A DNA stretch of 64,000 nucleotides from Gemmatimonadota bacterium (GTDB lineage Bacteria > Gemmatimonadota > Gemmatimonadetes > Longimicrobiales > Gaopeijiaceae): the NCBI GenBank assembly GCA_022823145.1, contig JAJDXS010000078.1:62001-126000 (forward strand), read 5' to 3'. Shown here in pieces: positions 53,432 to 61,835 of the stretch; position 1 is the stretch's first letter, and each line of letters starts with the position of its first letter. Both the position numbers and the translations under genes were made by a program. The notes beneath the pieces were generated by a model. That model was not told where the DNA came from. It worked only from the letters and a program-made list of their open reading frames with translations, and made no database searches.

Positions 53432-53454
53432 AACGGACGGGACTGGCCAGCGGT

Positions 53455-53506
53455 GCCTAGCGGCCCGCTGACGGATTCCTCACGTGCTGGCAGCCTGCCG
53501 CTAGGC
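53455..53506. repeat. Inverted repeat between the sigma-factor gene and rsgA
   Basis: GCCTAGCGGC (53455-53464) and GCCGCTAGGC (53497-53506) form a perfect 10-bp stem with a 32-base loop; the right arm overlaps the sigma-factor stop codon. There is no T-tract. It may attenuate or process the message between sigma factor and rsgA. Confidence 0.45.
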
Positions 53507-54394
53507 GGCGAAGGACTTGAGGGCCTTGCCCTTTTCGCCTTCCCGAAGGCGCTTGAGCGCCCGATCCCTGAGCTGTCGGATGCGCTCCCGCGTGACGCCG
53601 AGGAGGTTTCCGATCTCCTCGAGAGTGTGCTCCCTCTCACCTTCGAGCCCGAAGTAGAGCCTGAGCACCCGCGCGTCGCGCGGATCGAGCGTGCCGAGCG
53701 CGTTGGTGACGGCCTCCGTGAGAAGCCGGTTCTCGACCTCCAGCTCGGGCTCGGCAGCCTCCTCGGTGATGAAGCGCTCCACCAGCTGCGAGTCCTCGCT
53801 GTCGCCGATCGGCGCATCGAGACGGATTTCCGCGGCGTTCAGCGTCTGCAGCGACTCGACGAGCTGTGGCGTGAGGAAGGTGGCCTCGCCCAGTTCCTCG
53901 CTGGTCGGATCCCGCCCCAGCTCCTGCTTCAGCCGCTCCTTCTCGCGGAAGATCCGTGCCAGATCCGACGCCCGGTTCAGCGGCACGCGGACCGGACGGC
54001 CGTGATTGGCGAGCGAAGCCAGAATGGCCTGACGGATCCACCAAACGGCGTACGAAATGAACTTGACACCCTGCTCCGGATCGAACTTGCGAGCAGCTGT
54101 GACCAGCCCGACGTTGCCCTCCTGAATCAGATCCGTCAGGGAGACACCACGGTTCTGGTACTTTTTCGCGACGCTGATCACAAAGCGCAGGTTCGCCTTG
54201 GCGAGCGCCTGGATCGCCTCTTCGTCACCCTTCTGGGCGCGCGCGCCCAGAACCTTCTCCATATCAGGCGTGATCAGTTCGTGGCGGCTCACATCGCGCA
54301 GATACTGGTCCAGCGCGGTCTGTTCATCCAGACTCGCATCGAACCCCGTGAGCAGATTCACCCTTCTCTTTCCACGCCGACTTTTCCTGGCCAT
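53501..54394 (-). CDS. Sigma-70 factor, RpoD/SigA subfamily
   Basis: A 297-residue sigma factor with regions 1.2 to 4.2 and no region 1.1, the compact form seen in Bacteroidota-type primary sigma factors. Region 2 shows ANLRFVISVAKKYQNRG, LIQEGNVGL and KFISYAVWWIRQAI, region 3.0 follows GRPVRVPLN, and region 4.2 has VTRERIRQLRDRALKRLR. The close match to primary sigma factors suggests -10 TATAAT and -35 TTGACA recognition. A well-formed promoter lies upstream at 54467-54495. Whether it is the sole housekeeping sigma cannot be judged from one window. Confidence 0.94.
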   Translation of the reverse strand: MARKSRRGKRRVNLLTGFDASLDEQTALDQYLRDVSRHELITPDMEKVLGARAQKGDEEAIQALAKANLRFVISVAKKYQNRGVSLTDLIQEGNVGLVTAARKFDPEQGVKFISYAVWWIRQAILASLANHGRPVRVPLNRASDLARIFREKERLKQELGRDPTSEELGEATFLTPQLVESLQTLNAAEIRLDAPIGDSEDSQLVERFITEEAAEPELEVENRLLTEAVTNALGTLDPRDARVLRLYFGLEGEREHTLEEIGNLLGVTRERIRQLRDRALKRLREGEKGKALKSFAA

Positions 54395-54466
54395 CTTTCT
54401 TTCTCGATTCTCCGTTACGGACCGGACAGCCCGTCCGGCGGAAGCGCGTGGTATGTACAGCCGTTA

Positions 54467-54495
54467 ACAATACGGTTGTGATCGCGCCGTGTCAA
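54467..54495 (-). promoter_or_regulatory. Strong sigma-70 promoter for the sigma-factor operon
   Basis: On the minus strand a perfect -35 TTGACA (54495-54490) is followed after 17 bases by TATTGT (54472-54467). Transcription would start near 54460 and give a leader of about 65 bases. It is the best promoter match in the window. All genes from 54394 down to 48559 run in the same direction with gaps of at most 69 bases, so it may drive the whole block. Confidence 0.75.
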
Positions 54496-54548
54496 TGATT
54501 TTCTTCGGGTATCGGCAGCCCGGGCACTTCGAACAGCGGTGTTCCCGG

Positions 54549-55925
54549 TCATTTCCTACCCCCGCTACTACAGACGTTCCTGGTTCCGCTCAAGGTTGTC
54601 TCCGAACGCGGAGTCGTGCCCGTGAGGGACTCGCCATCCGGTCGGCGCTCCGCCAGCCGATCCAGCAGCCACTCCGGGTCCACCTCCCTACGCTCGAAGG
54701 TGAACAGTCGCAACACCCTTGCAGTACGGTGCAACTCCTCCGCAAGCTTCGGCAGGTCGATCAGCCCCGGAATCCCCTTCCTTCCCAGCCGAACCGTCCG
54801 ACCATTCCGGTCGACGAGGACGTCGAGCTGGAACATGGCCTTCGTAACCGGGAAATCGAGGATCACCTCCCCGGGTGCCAGCCCCAGTTCCGCAGCTACG
54901 CCGTCTTCCCAGTGCCGCTTCTCGGCCGTGTCTCCACTTACCCATTCGGGGAGAGTCCGTTCCTCCAACTGCCACGCCGGTATTTCGGCTGCCCGCTTGG
55001 GCAGCTTGCGGTTCTTCAGCGCGGGCAGCCAGCGCCGGCTCAGCCGCTCCGCCACATCGCCGGACCCCGACCGGGCCCGCTGGCGGAGTTCGAACAGGAG
55101 TTCCTCGTCGGTGGGGCCGATCAGATCCAGAGGGGAGAGGATTCGCGCTTCCACCGCCGTCTCCACGATCCGCTTGTACAGCCCGGTGGCCGCCCGCACC
55201 GCGTGGTGCCAGTAGACGTTTCGGAACATCTGGTACTTGGCGAACAGCAGGGATTCCAGCGCGCTCAGCGACTTCGCCCGCACGCCCACCTCCCAGTGCC
55301 CAGTAACGGGATCCTGCAACACCGCCAGGCCCTGCAGGAGCCGCTCCGCGTCCACCTCGCCGTACGGCACGCCGCAAAAGCGGGCGTCGCGGCGCAGGTA
55401 TTCCATCTTGTCGAGATCCAGGCTCCCGCTGACCAGTCCGCGCAGAGCCGTGTCCCCCTCTCCCCTGATGATCCGGAAGATCTCCTCGGGCGCGCTCGTC
55501 CCCAGCGGCGCCAGCGCGGCCCTCAGTGCCGGCGACTCGAAGAAGAGCGCGCTCATCTCCTCGTGGTCCCCTGCAATCCGCTCCGGCTCGAGCTCCTCGA
55601 GAGCATGCGAGAAGGCGTAGTGACCGATGTCATGCAACAGGGCCGCGTAGGGGACCAGCGGGGCGCCTTCCCACGCTTCCGGGGGAAGCGCGGGGCCGGA
55701 CTTCAGGATCCTTGTCGCGCGGACGGCAAGGTGATACACGCCCACCGCGTGATCGAAGCGCGTATGCGTCGCTCCCGGATACACCAGGTGGGCGAGACCG
55801 AGTTGCCGAATGTACCGCAGCCGCTGGAAGGGAGCGGTGTCGACGATCGACGCTGCGACGGCGTCGAGGCGAATCGTGTTCCAGACCGGGTCACGAATGA
55901 CGATGGAGCGTCCATGCCTGTGCAT
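54549..55925 (-). CDS. HD-domain phosphohydrolase (dGTPase-like/SAMHD-like)
   Basis: A 458-residue HD-superfamily protein. Metal-site motifs are HTRFDHAVGVYHLA, ALLHDIGHYAFSH and the later DLDKMEYLRRDARFCG, the SAMHD1/YwfO type. Such enzymes cleave dNTPs to nucleoside and triphosphate or act on other nucleotides. ATG 55925 is chosen because MHRHGRSIVIRDPVWNTIRLD matches the family N-terminus (usual form IRDPVHGxI). The frame is open to 56069, but that part overlaps the divergent nuclease gene. Initiation looks leaderless from the promoter at 55934-55962. Confidence 0.9.
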   Translation of the reverse strand: MHRHGRSIVIRDPVWNTIRLDAVAASIVDTAPFQRLRYIRQLGLAHLVYPGATHTRFDHAVGVYHLAVRATRILKSGPALPPEAWEGAPLVPYAALLHDIGHYAFSHALEELEPERIAGDHEEMSALFFESPALRAALAPLGTSAPEEIFRIIRGEGDTALRGLVSGSLDLDKMEYLRRDARFCGVPYGEVDAERLLQGLAVLQDPVTGHWEVGVRAKSLSALESLLFAKYQMFRNVYWHHAVRAATGLYKRIVETAVEARILSPLDLIGPTDEELLFELRQRARSGSGDVAERLSRRWLPALKNRKLPKRAAEIPAWQLEERTLPEWVSGDTAEKRHWEDGVAAELGLAPGEVILDFPVTKAMFQLDVLVDRNGRTVRLGRKGIPGLIDLPKLAEELHRTARVLRLFTFERREVDPEWLLDRLAERRPDGESLTGTTPRSETTLSGTRNVCSSGGRK

Positions 55926-55933
55926 GGAATGCC

Positions 55934-55962
55934 ACAATAGCCGCTGCCCCCGGCACCCGCAA
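55934..55962 (-). promoter_or_regulatory. Leaderless-type promoter of the HD gene
   Basis: On the minus strand TTGCGG (55962-55957), a 17-base spacer and TATTGT (55939-55934) lie only 8 bases before ATG 55925. Transcription would begin at or just before the start codon. No Shine-Dalgarno is present. The -10 hexamer is identical to that of the sigma-factor promoter. Confidence 0.5.
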
Positions 55963-56031
55963 TAGCTGTTTGGGACATATTTGGGCGAAACACATTGACG
56001 CATACCGAACAAATGGCGAAGTTGCGTCGCC

Positions 56032-57111
56032 ATGAACACCGAATCGCTGCGAGAAGAGGTCTGCGCCACCGCCGAGGAGCGCCCCGGCGTCTACCGCTGG
56101 CTGGGCCGGGACGGGCGCATCCTCTACGTGGGCAAGTCGGTGCGGCTCCGGTCGCGCCTCCTCTCCTACTTCCGCGAAGAAACAGGCAAGACGGCCCGCC
56201 TGGTCGCCGAGGCGACATCGGTCCGTTGGGACCATGCGCCCAACGAATTCGCCGCGCTCTTCCGCGAGATGCACCTGATCCGGGCGTGGCAGCCGGAGTA
56301 CAATGTCCAGCACAGGCGCGACCGGCGCTACGGGTTCATCAAGATCACGCGCGAACCCGCACCGCGCCTCGTTCCGGTCACGCGCGTCCACAACGACGGC
56401 GCCCGCTACTACGGTCCCTTCGGACAGACGCAGTGGCTGGCCCGGGCGGTCCACGAGCTTTCGCTGGCGACCGGCCTTCGGGACTGTTCCTCCGACACCC
56501 CCATTCACTTCGGCGATCAGTTCGAGATGTTCCCGGGCGGTCGCACCCCGCGTTGCATCCGCGCCGAAACGGGGACCTGTCCCGCGCCCTGCGCCGGCCG
56601 ATGCACCGCAGCCGAGTACAACAGCCGCTTGCGCGTCGCCCGCGCCTTTCTCGAGACCCGCAGCCGTCGTCCGCTCGAAGAGCTTTCGGATTTGTTGAAG
56701 AGGGCGACGAAGCGCCTCGACTTCGAGTACGCCGCGCGTCTCCACGACCGCATGGAAACGCTGGAACGATTGAGGGACCACCTTTCGGGGTTCCGCGGGC
56801 AGATCGAGCATCTCAACCTCGTCTACCCGGTGCCGGGATTCGGCGGCGACGACCGGGTGTACCTCATCCGCCGCGGCACGATGTGGGGCGAGATGCCCTG
56901 GCCGAAGAGCGACGCGGCCCGCCGTCGCGCCAGCGAGGTCGTGGAGGGCGCATTCCGTCCCGCCCTCGCGGATCGCGACGCGACCCTGGAGGCGGACGCG
57001 GCTGCCGAAGTCCTGCTGACCCTTTCGTGGTTCAACAAGCGGCCCGATGAACGGCGCCGCGCACTGACGCCCGGGAAGTGGCTCGCGGCAAGCCGGGAGT
57101 CGGTGGCCTAG
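56032..57111 (+). CDS. GIY-YIG endonuclease, UvrC N-terminal-half (Cho-like)
   Basis: A 359-residue protein equal to the first half of UvrC. The GIY-YIG domain has GVYRW (19-23) and YVGKSVRLRSRL (32-43), with Glu72 in NEFAALFREMHLI. A four-Cys cluster (175, 183, 187, 191) matches the Fe-S site of UvrC, and a UVR motif, LDFEYAARLHDRMETL (229-244), should bind UvrB. The RNase H-like (5' incision) and helix-hairpin-helix domains are absent. It would make the 3' incision in nucleotide excision repair, like Cho. It is divergent from the HD gene. Confidence 0.88.
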   Translation: MNTESLREEVCATAEERPGVYRWLGRDGRILYVGKSVRLRSRLLSYFREETGKTARLVAEATSVRWDHAPNEFAALFREMHLIRAWQPEYNVQHRRDRRYGFIKITREPAPRLVPVTRVHNDGARYYGPFGQTQWLARAVHELSLATGLRDCSSDTPIHFGDQFEMFPGGRTPRCIRAETGTCPAPCAGRCTAAEYNSRLRVARAFLETRSRRPLEELSDLLKRATKRLDFEYAARLHDRMETLERLRDHLSGFRGQIEHLNLVYPVPGFGGDDRVYLIRRGTMWGEMPWPKSDAARRRASEVVEGAFRPALADRDATLEADAAAEVLLTLSWFNKRPDERRRALTPGKWLAASRESVA

Positions 57112-57131
57112 GCCCCCGCAGCGCCAGGTAC

Positions 57132-57749
57132 TCAGCCCTGCTTCTTCGCCCAGCGCAACGGTGGGATGACGTCGCCCTCGGCACACGATTCGATCAGGAT
57201 GCCCAGGCGCCTCTGCCGGGTGTCCTCGCGCTTCGCGCTGACTACCCACCACGTCACCTGCTTCCGGTAGGACGGCCGCGCGTTGCAGAAGTACTCCCAC
57301 GCGGCGGGGTTCGCCTTCAGCCTGCCTTCGTACTCGGGCGGCAGCGACGCCTCCCCCGACTGTTCGTACGACGCCTGTTTCTCCCTGTGTCGGTCCCGCC
57401 GCTCGTACGCTGCCAGCCCTGACTCGGCCACCAGCCCCTCCGCGATCAGCTCCTTCATGCGGCCGAGGTTCCTGGCGCTCCAGTGGCTGCGCTTGCGGCG
57501 CGGAGTGAAACGCAGGGTATAGCTCTTCTGGTCGACCGATTTCTTTAACCCGTCGATCCAGCCGAAGCAGAGCGCCGCGTCCACCGATTCGGGCCAGGTG
57601 ACGCTGGGCAGGCCCGTGCCCTTCTTGTAGTAGCCCACCCAGAGTTCGCCGCCCTGGTCGTGGTTCTTCTCGAACCAGGCCCGCAGGTCGGCCTGAGTGC
57701 GAAAGAAGCGTGGGGAGGTGGGCGTGCCGCGCCCCCGGGCGTCACCCAC
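57132..57749 (-). CDS. YdeI/OmpD-associated family protein
   Basis: About 205 residues from GTG 57749, which overlaps the last bases of the acylase gene. The family segments are clear: FFRTQADLRAWFEKNHDQG, ELWVGYYKKGTGLPSVTWPE, DAALCFGWIDGLKKSVD, and YTLRFTPRRKRSHWSARN. The C-terminus carries the WEYFCNARPSYRKQVTWWV part. Members are cytosolic and are linked to bacteriocin or peptide resistance in some species, but the activity is unknown. Confidence 0.87.
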   Translation of the reverse strand: MGDARGRGTPTSPRFFRTQADLRAWFEKNHDQGGELWVGYYKKGTGLPSVTWPESVDAALCFGWIDGLKKSVDQKSYTLRFTPRRKRSHWSARNLGRMKELIAEGLVAESGLAAYERRDRHREKQASYEQSGEASLPPEYEGRLKANPAAWEYFCNARPSYRKQVTWWVVSAKREDTRQRRLGILIESCAEGDVIPPLRWAKKQG

Positions 57750-60225
57750 CGGGCACCAGCATCGTGCGCTCCGCGGCCACCGATTCGATCCGTTCTCGCG
57801 AGTAAAAGACGGGGAAGAAGCGGTCGTCGGCCCAGAGTTTGAAGAGGTTGTCGTAGAAGGGCGAGTCGGGGTCGCCGGACTGACCGGGGGTGTTCGAGCC
57901 GACCGCCCGGTCCCAGTCGCCGGTGTCCACGATGAGCCGGAACGATGCGCCCGAGGTCTGGTTGTCGCCGCCGCCGGTGTTGTTGAGGGTGTAGCTGTTG
58001 CCGCCGCGCGGCAGTGGTCCGACGGTGAGGCGGGCGGCCACTTCGGGCGACGCGGCGAGGGAGAGGGGGTGGAAGATGGTGGCGTGCTTGTAGTCGGGTT
58101 GGCCATACTGCCAGCGGTCCATGTCGCTGCCCAACCTGTCGCGCAGCGACGCCACCGCTTCCTCGAGGCTGCGCAGCAGCACCGCGTCGCGTCCCCCGAC
58201 GGGGTCGTCGCCGAACTCACCGCCGGGCGCGATGAGGTGGCCGATCACCTTGACGAGCGCCATGCCGCCCAGCACGCGCCGCTGGTTCGGCGGGACGAAG
58301 GCATCGCGCACGTTGGATCGGACCCGGGTTTCGAAGGCGTTGTAGATCCCCGCCGCGACCGAGGTCGGTTCCAGCACGAAGTCCCACGCCAGGAGCAGTT
58401 CGCGCGCCCGTTCGACATCGCCGCCGCCGGGCGCCACGTGCCGCAGCATCGGCACCAGGGTGCGCGCCGGGATCGAGAGGTAGTCCGTCTGCAGTGCCAT
58501 CATGTCGGCCATGGAGTGGAGGCGTCCCGAGCCGAGGACCTCGGCGGCGCGCGTCCACCGATACGGGTCGGACCACTCGAACCCGATGGCATCCATGTAG
58601 GGGTAGTCGGGCGGCGTGAGGTGGTTGTTCGCAGTGGCGAAGTAGCCTTCCGGAGGGTTGTGGACGCTGGGCTTGGCCGTGATGGGCAGGTAGCCGTCCC
58701 ACTCGTAGCGCCCGTCGCCGGGAACCGGGACCAGCCCGGACCAGTTGCGCCGGATCGGTGCGATACCGACCGCCTGCCAGCCGATGTTCCCCTCGCGGTC
58801 CGCCCATATCATGTTCTCGCCCGGAATGTTGGAGTAGTTGCACGCCTCGACGAACTCTTCCCAGGTGCGGGCCTGATCCATGCGCAGGCTCGCCAGATAG
58901 GGGGCGCCGCCAGGCTCGAGCCAGGCAGCCCGGACGGCGTACGCGACCCTCTCCTCGTGGTCCTCGAAGACCACCGGCCCATGACGCGTGTACTTGAATT
59001 CGGCCGCATGCGGATCCTCTCCCTTCACGGGAATCTCCTCCGCAATGACGGTCATCTCCTCCCATCCATCGCGATACCGGTAGCGGTTCGGGTTTTTCGG
59101 GTCGGTCTCGTAGACGTACAGGTCCTCGCCGTCGGTGCGGAAGACGGTCAGGCCCCAGGCCCCGTACTCGTTGTGCCCGATGCTGACGCCCGGGATCTCG
59201 GGCTCGCCGCCGCCGATCACGTTCCACCCCGGGCCCACCAGGTGCACCCAGTATCGGAGCGAAGGAGCCGACTGGGCGCGGTGGGGGTCGTTGGCCATGA
59301 GGGGATAGCCGCTCTCGCTCAGCCGCCCGCTCACGACCCAGTTGTTCGAGCCGAGACTCTCGTAGTCCGGCCAGGCGAGGGGATCCTGCCAGCTGGGGGC
59401 GTCGCGCGAGCCGGGGGCGGCGCCCCGAACACGTTCCATGGCCGCCTCCAGCCGTGCGAAAGCCCCTTCGTCGGCCCGGTGCTCGGGCGCGAGGTGCTCT
59501 GGGCGAAAGCGGATCGATCCGCGGAAGGCGTTGTACGGCCCAAGGATGTCCTGGCTGAGCAGGTCGGCGTCGATCGCCGGATCGAGCGCGATGTCGGGAT
59601 CGCCCGGGTGGAAGTTCGCGACTCGCTTAACCGCGTCGGCGCCCACGGCGGCCACCGCGCGCCCGTAGTTCAACTCCGCCCCGATGTTGCCGAGCAGCCC
59701 CTGGTGGCGGGAGATCACGACCTCCGGCGTCCACCGCTTCGGGCGGATGCCAAGGAGGTCGAATTCGATCGGGAGCAGCGAGGGGTCGGCCTCGGTCTCG
59801 GCGATGTAGGCGTTCACTCCGTCCACGTACGCGGGAATGATGAGCGAGCCCCGGTCGTGGTAGTGGTTCATCTCCTGTGTCATGTCGCCGCGGAAACGGA
59901 AGAGGCGGAAGCCGATGTCGCGTTCCAGCTCGCTCGGACCCAGCAACTCGGCGACGGTGCCGGTGGCCTGCGCCCTCCAGACCTCGAACTGGAAGAGGCG
60001 GTCCCGTGCGGCGGCATATCCCTGGGCGAAGAAGAGGTCGTACTCCGTCTCGGCGTAGATGTGGTTGATTCCCCATCGGTCACGGATGATCTCGACCGGG
60101 GTGGTGAGGCCGGGAACGGTCACACCCTCGCCTGCCGGAGCGGTCTGGGCGGCAGCGCTCATCGGGCCGGCCGGAAACAGGGCGAGCACGACGGCGGGTG
60201 TGAACAGCGATCGGGAGATTCGCAT
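57742..60225 (-). CDS. Exported penicillin acylase-family N-terminal-nucleophile hydrolase
   Basis: An 827-residue precursor with a signal peptide from ATG 60225 (MRISRSLFTPAVVLALFPAG, then AAAQ). The order is that of the family: alpha chain opening TPVEIIRDRWGINHIYAE and FAQGYAAARDRLFQFE, a linker, and the autocatalytic cleavage site in LGSNNW, where Ser293 becomes the N-terminal nucleophile of the beta chain. SGYPLMANDPH and NNHLTPPDYPY follow. Substrates of relatives include acylated amines, acyl-homoserine lactones and beta-lactams; which applies here is not visible. The YdeI gene overlaps its 3' end. Confidence 0.93.
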   Translation of the reverse strand: MRISRSLFTPAVVLALFPAGPMSAAAQTAPAGEGVTVPGLTTPVEIIRDRWGINHIYAETEYDLFFAQGYAAARDRLFQFEVWRAQATGTVAELLGPSELERDIGFRLFRFRGDMTQEMNHYHDRGSLIIPAYVDGVNAYIAETEADPSLLPIEFDLLGIRPKRWTPEVVISRHQGLLGNIGAELNYGRAVAAVGADAVKRVANFHPGDPDIALDPAIDADLLSQDILGPYNAFRGSIRFRPEHLAPEHRADEGAFARLEAAMERVRGAAPGSRDAPSWQDPLAWPDYESLGSNNWVVSGRLSESGYPLMANDPHRAQSAPSLRYWVHLVGPGWNVIGGGEPEIPGVSIGHNEYGAWGLTVFRTDGEDLYVYETDPKNPNRYRYRDGWEEMTVIAEEIPVKGEDPHAAEFKYTRHGPVVFEDHEERVAYAVRAAWLEPGGAPYLASLRMDQARTWEEFVEACNYSNIPGENMIWADREGNIGWQAVGIAPIRRNWSGLVPVPGDGRYEWDGYLPITAKPSVHNPPEGYFATANNHLTPPDYPYMDAIGFEWSDPYRWTRAAEVLGSGRLHSMADMMALQTDYLSIPARTLVPMLRHVAPGGGDVERARELLLAWDFVLEPTSVAAGIYNAFETRVRSNVRDAFVPPNQRRVLGGMALVKVIGHLIAPGGEFGDDPVGGRDAVLLRSLEEAVASLRDRLGSDMDRWQYGQPDYKHATIFHPLSLAASPEVAARLTVGPLPRGGNSYTLNNTGGGDNQTSGASFRLIVDTGDWDRAVGSNTPGQSGDPDSPFYDNLFKLWADDRFFPVFYSRERIESVAAERTMLVPGG

Positions 60226-60352
60226 GGCATGAGCCTGGCAGGGTACGACGGGTCGCAAGAGTCCGAAAGGTAGCGCACGGCCACGGATCCACGCGATCTT
60301 GCCCCGAATCCTTCGACAGCCCGACAAGTCCCTGTTGCCAAGGAGTCGAATC

Positions 60353-60772
60353 ATGAAGATCGCCCTGCCGGTCGCGCCACTCCTGATGGTGCTGGTCTCC
60401 GCCTGCGGTCAACCCGCCGATCAAGCCGCCGAAGCGCCCGCCGAACCCGAGGCCACCACCCGTCGCATCCCGCAGTTCGAAAACGAACACGTGATCGCAT
60501 GGAAGACCGTGATCGTCCCGAATCAGCCCCTCGCAATGCATCGGCACGACAACCCCCGTGCGATCATCGCGCTGAAGGGCGGCACGCTGACGGTGATTGG
60601 CGACTCGGGCGAGCGGCACGACATGACCTGGGAGACGGGCAGCGCCTACTGGCTCGAAGCAGACCCGCCGGGCGAACTCCACGGCGACGTAAACGAGGGG
60701 CCCGACCCCATCGAGGTGATCGTGGTGCAGCTGAAGGGGGTGGGGATGGAGGAGGGGACCGACGGCGGTTGA
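60353..60772 (+). CDS. Cupin-domain lipoprotein
   Basis: A 139-residue protein with AAGGAG before ATG 60353. The lipobox is LLMVLVSAC. The rest is a single cupin barrel with metal-ligand-like HRHDNPRAIIALKGG and a second GELHGDV motif. Cupins of this kind are often annotated as cytoplasmic regulators or dioxygenase-like proteins; here it is exported. It is divergent from the penicillin acylase. Confidence 0.83.
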   Translation: MKIALPVAPLLMVLVSACGQPADQAAEAPAEPEATTRRIPQFENEHVIAWKTVIVPNQPLAMHRHDNPRAIIALKGGTLTVIGDSGERHDMTWETGSAYWLEADPPGELHGDVNEGPDPIEVIVVQLKGVGMEEGTDGG

Positions 60773-60923
60773 CGGGCTGTTCGGCCGGGATGATCCAGCA
60801 GGGGCTATTGAACCAGGGGGAAGTGCCTGGTTGTCGAGTCCCTTGAGTCGCTCGAAGTGAAACGGCGCACCGTACATCGGTCGACTCGCCAGAGTTCGCC
60901 GCGACCCGCCGGCCCCGACCGTC

Positions 60924-60951
60924 TTGCAAACGGGGAGCCGCACGGTATCTT
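60924..60951 (+). promoter_or_regulatory. Promoter before the alpha/beta-hydrolase gene
   Basis: TTGCAA (60924-60929), a 16-base spacer and TATCTT (60946-60951) lie 11 bases before ATG 60963, predicting a leader of about 5 bases. The region 60773-60962 between the cupin and this gene otherwise shows no feature. Confidence 0.4.
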
Positions 60952-60962
60952 GCCCGCCCATC

Positions 60963-61793
60963 ATGAACCGACGCCACTTCATCCAGACCTCCGCCACGGT
61001 CGCCGCCGGCACCGTCCTGTCCTCCCGCCTGAGTGCAGAGCAGCGCCCCATCCATTTCGAGGTGCACGGACCTGAAGGCGGCGTTCCCCTCTTTCTCGGT
61101 TTCCCCCTCATGGCGTCCTACGGCGAGATCTTCGGCGCGCAGCAGGCTGCCGTGAAGGACGGCTACCTGAGCGGCCTCACCGATCGCTATCGCGTGCTGC
61201 TGGTCGACTACCCCAACGTCGGCAGGACCCTGGTCCCCGCGCCCGGCGAGATGACACCCGACCGAGTGTATTCCGACCTCCTGTCAGTCGCGGACGCTGC
61301 CGGGTTCAGCCGCTTTGCCTATTGCGGGCACCTCTGGGGCGCGATCAACGGCCTCATGCTGGCATCGCGCTCGGATCGCGTCTCGGCATTGATCTGCGGC
61401 ACCTGGCCGCCGCTCGGGGCACCGTACGCCGACATGCTGCGCGGCGGCGAAATGCAGCTTGCCGAGCCCCCGCCCCACGCCATGGTGATCCTTCGCAACC
61501 CGGAGCAGTACGCGCAGTGGCGCACCTTCTATGGCGGCATGCAGGATTGGCCGGAAGCAGAGGTTACGGCCGCGATCACGTGTCCCCGGCTGGCCCTGAT
61601 TGGCGCGAATGCCGAGAGCTCGGTGGCGGGCATCCCGCTACGCCTGGTGGAGCGCTTGCGCGAGGCCCGGCCAACGCTGGAGGCGATGGGCTGGGCGGTG
61701 CGTGAAATCCCGGGGGCGGAGACCGCGGCGATTCTCGATCCGGCCGTAATGGTGCCGGAGATGCGGGCGTTCCTGGAGCGAGTCGAAGGATAG
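60963..61793 (+). CDS. Alpha/beta-hydrolase-fold protein lacking the nucleophile Ser (Tat-like signal)
   Basis: A 276-residue protein. ATG 60963 gives a twin-arginine-like leader, NRRHFIQTSATVAAG. The fold follows alpha/beta-hydrolases, but the nucleophile elbow reads CGHLWGA (121-127), with Leu124 where GHSWGA would carry Ser. Near the C-terminus IPGAETAA stands where the catalytic His is expected (usual form IPGxDH). Both catalytic residues thus appear lost, which suggests a binding or structural role. It faces a related gene (61836-62534) tail to tail. Confidence 0.75.
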   Translation: MNRRHFIQTSATVAAGTVLSSRLSAEQRPIHFEVHGPEGGVPLFLGFPLMASYGEIFGAQQAAVKDGYLSGLTDRYRVLLVDYPNVGRTLVPAPGEMTPDRVYSDLLSVADAAGFSRFAYCGHLWGAINGLMLASRSDRVSALICGTWPPLGAPYADMLRGGEMQLAEPPPHAMVILRNPEQYAQWRTFYGGMQDWPEAEVTAAITCPRLALIGANAESSVAGIPLRLVERLREARPTLEAMGWAVREIPGAETAAILDPAVMVPEMRAFLERVEG

Positions 61794-61835
61794 CCGTGGC
61801 GAGAAGGTGGCCGCTCTACCGCCACCCCGCCCTGA

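Noticed and set aside
57697-60273. An 858-codon open frame on the plus strand
   Set aside because: Antisense to the penicillin acylase gene, which shows all family motifs.
60924-60962. TTG start extending the + alpha/beta-hydrolase by 13 residues
   Set aside because: The TTG is part of a promoter -35 hexamer and the extension would bury the twin-arginine leader.
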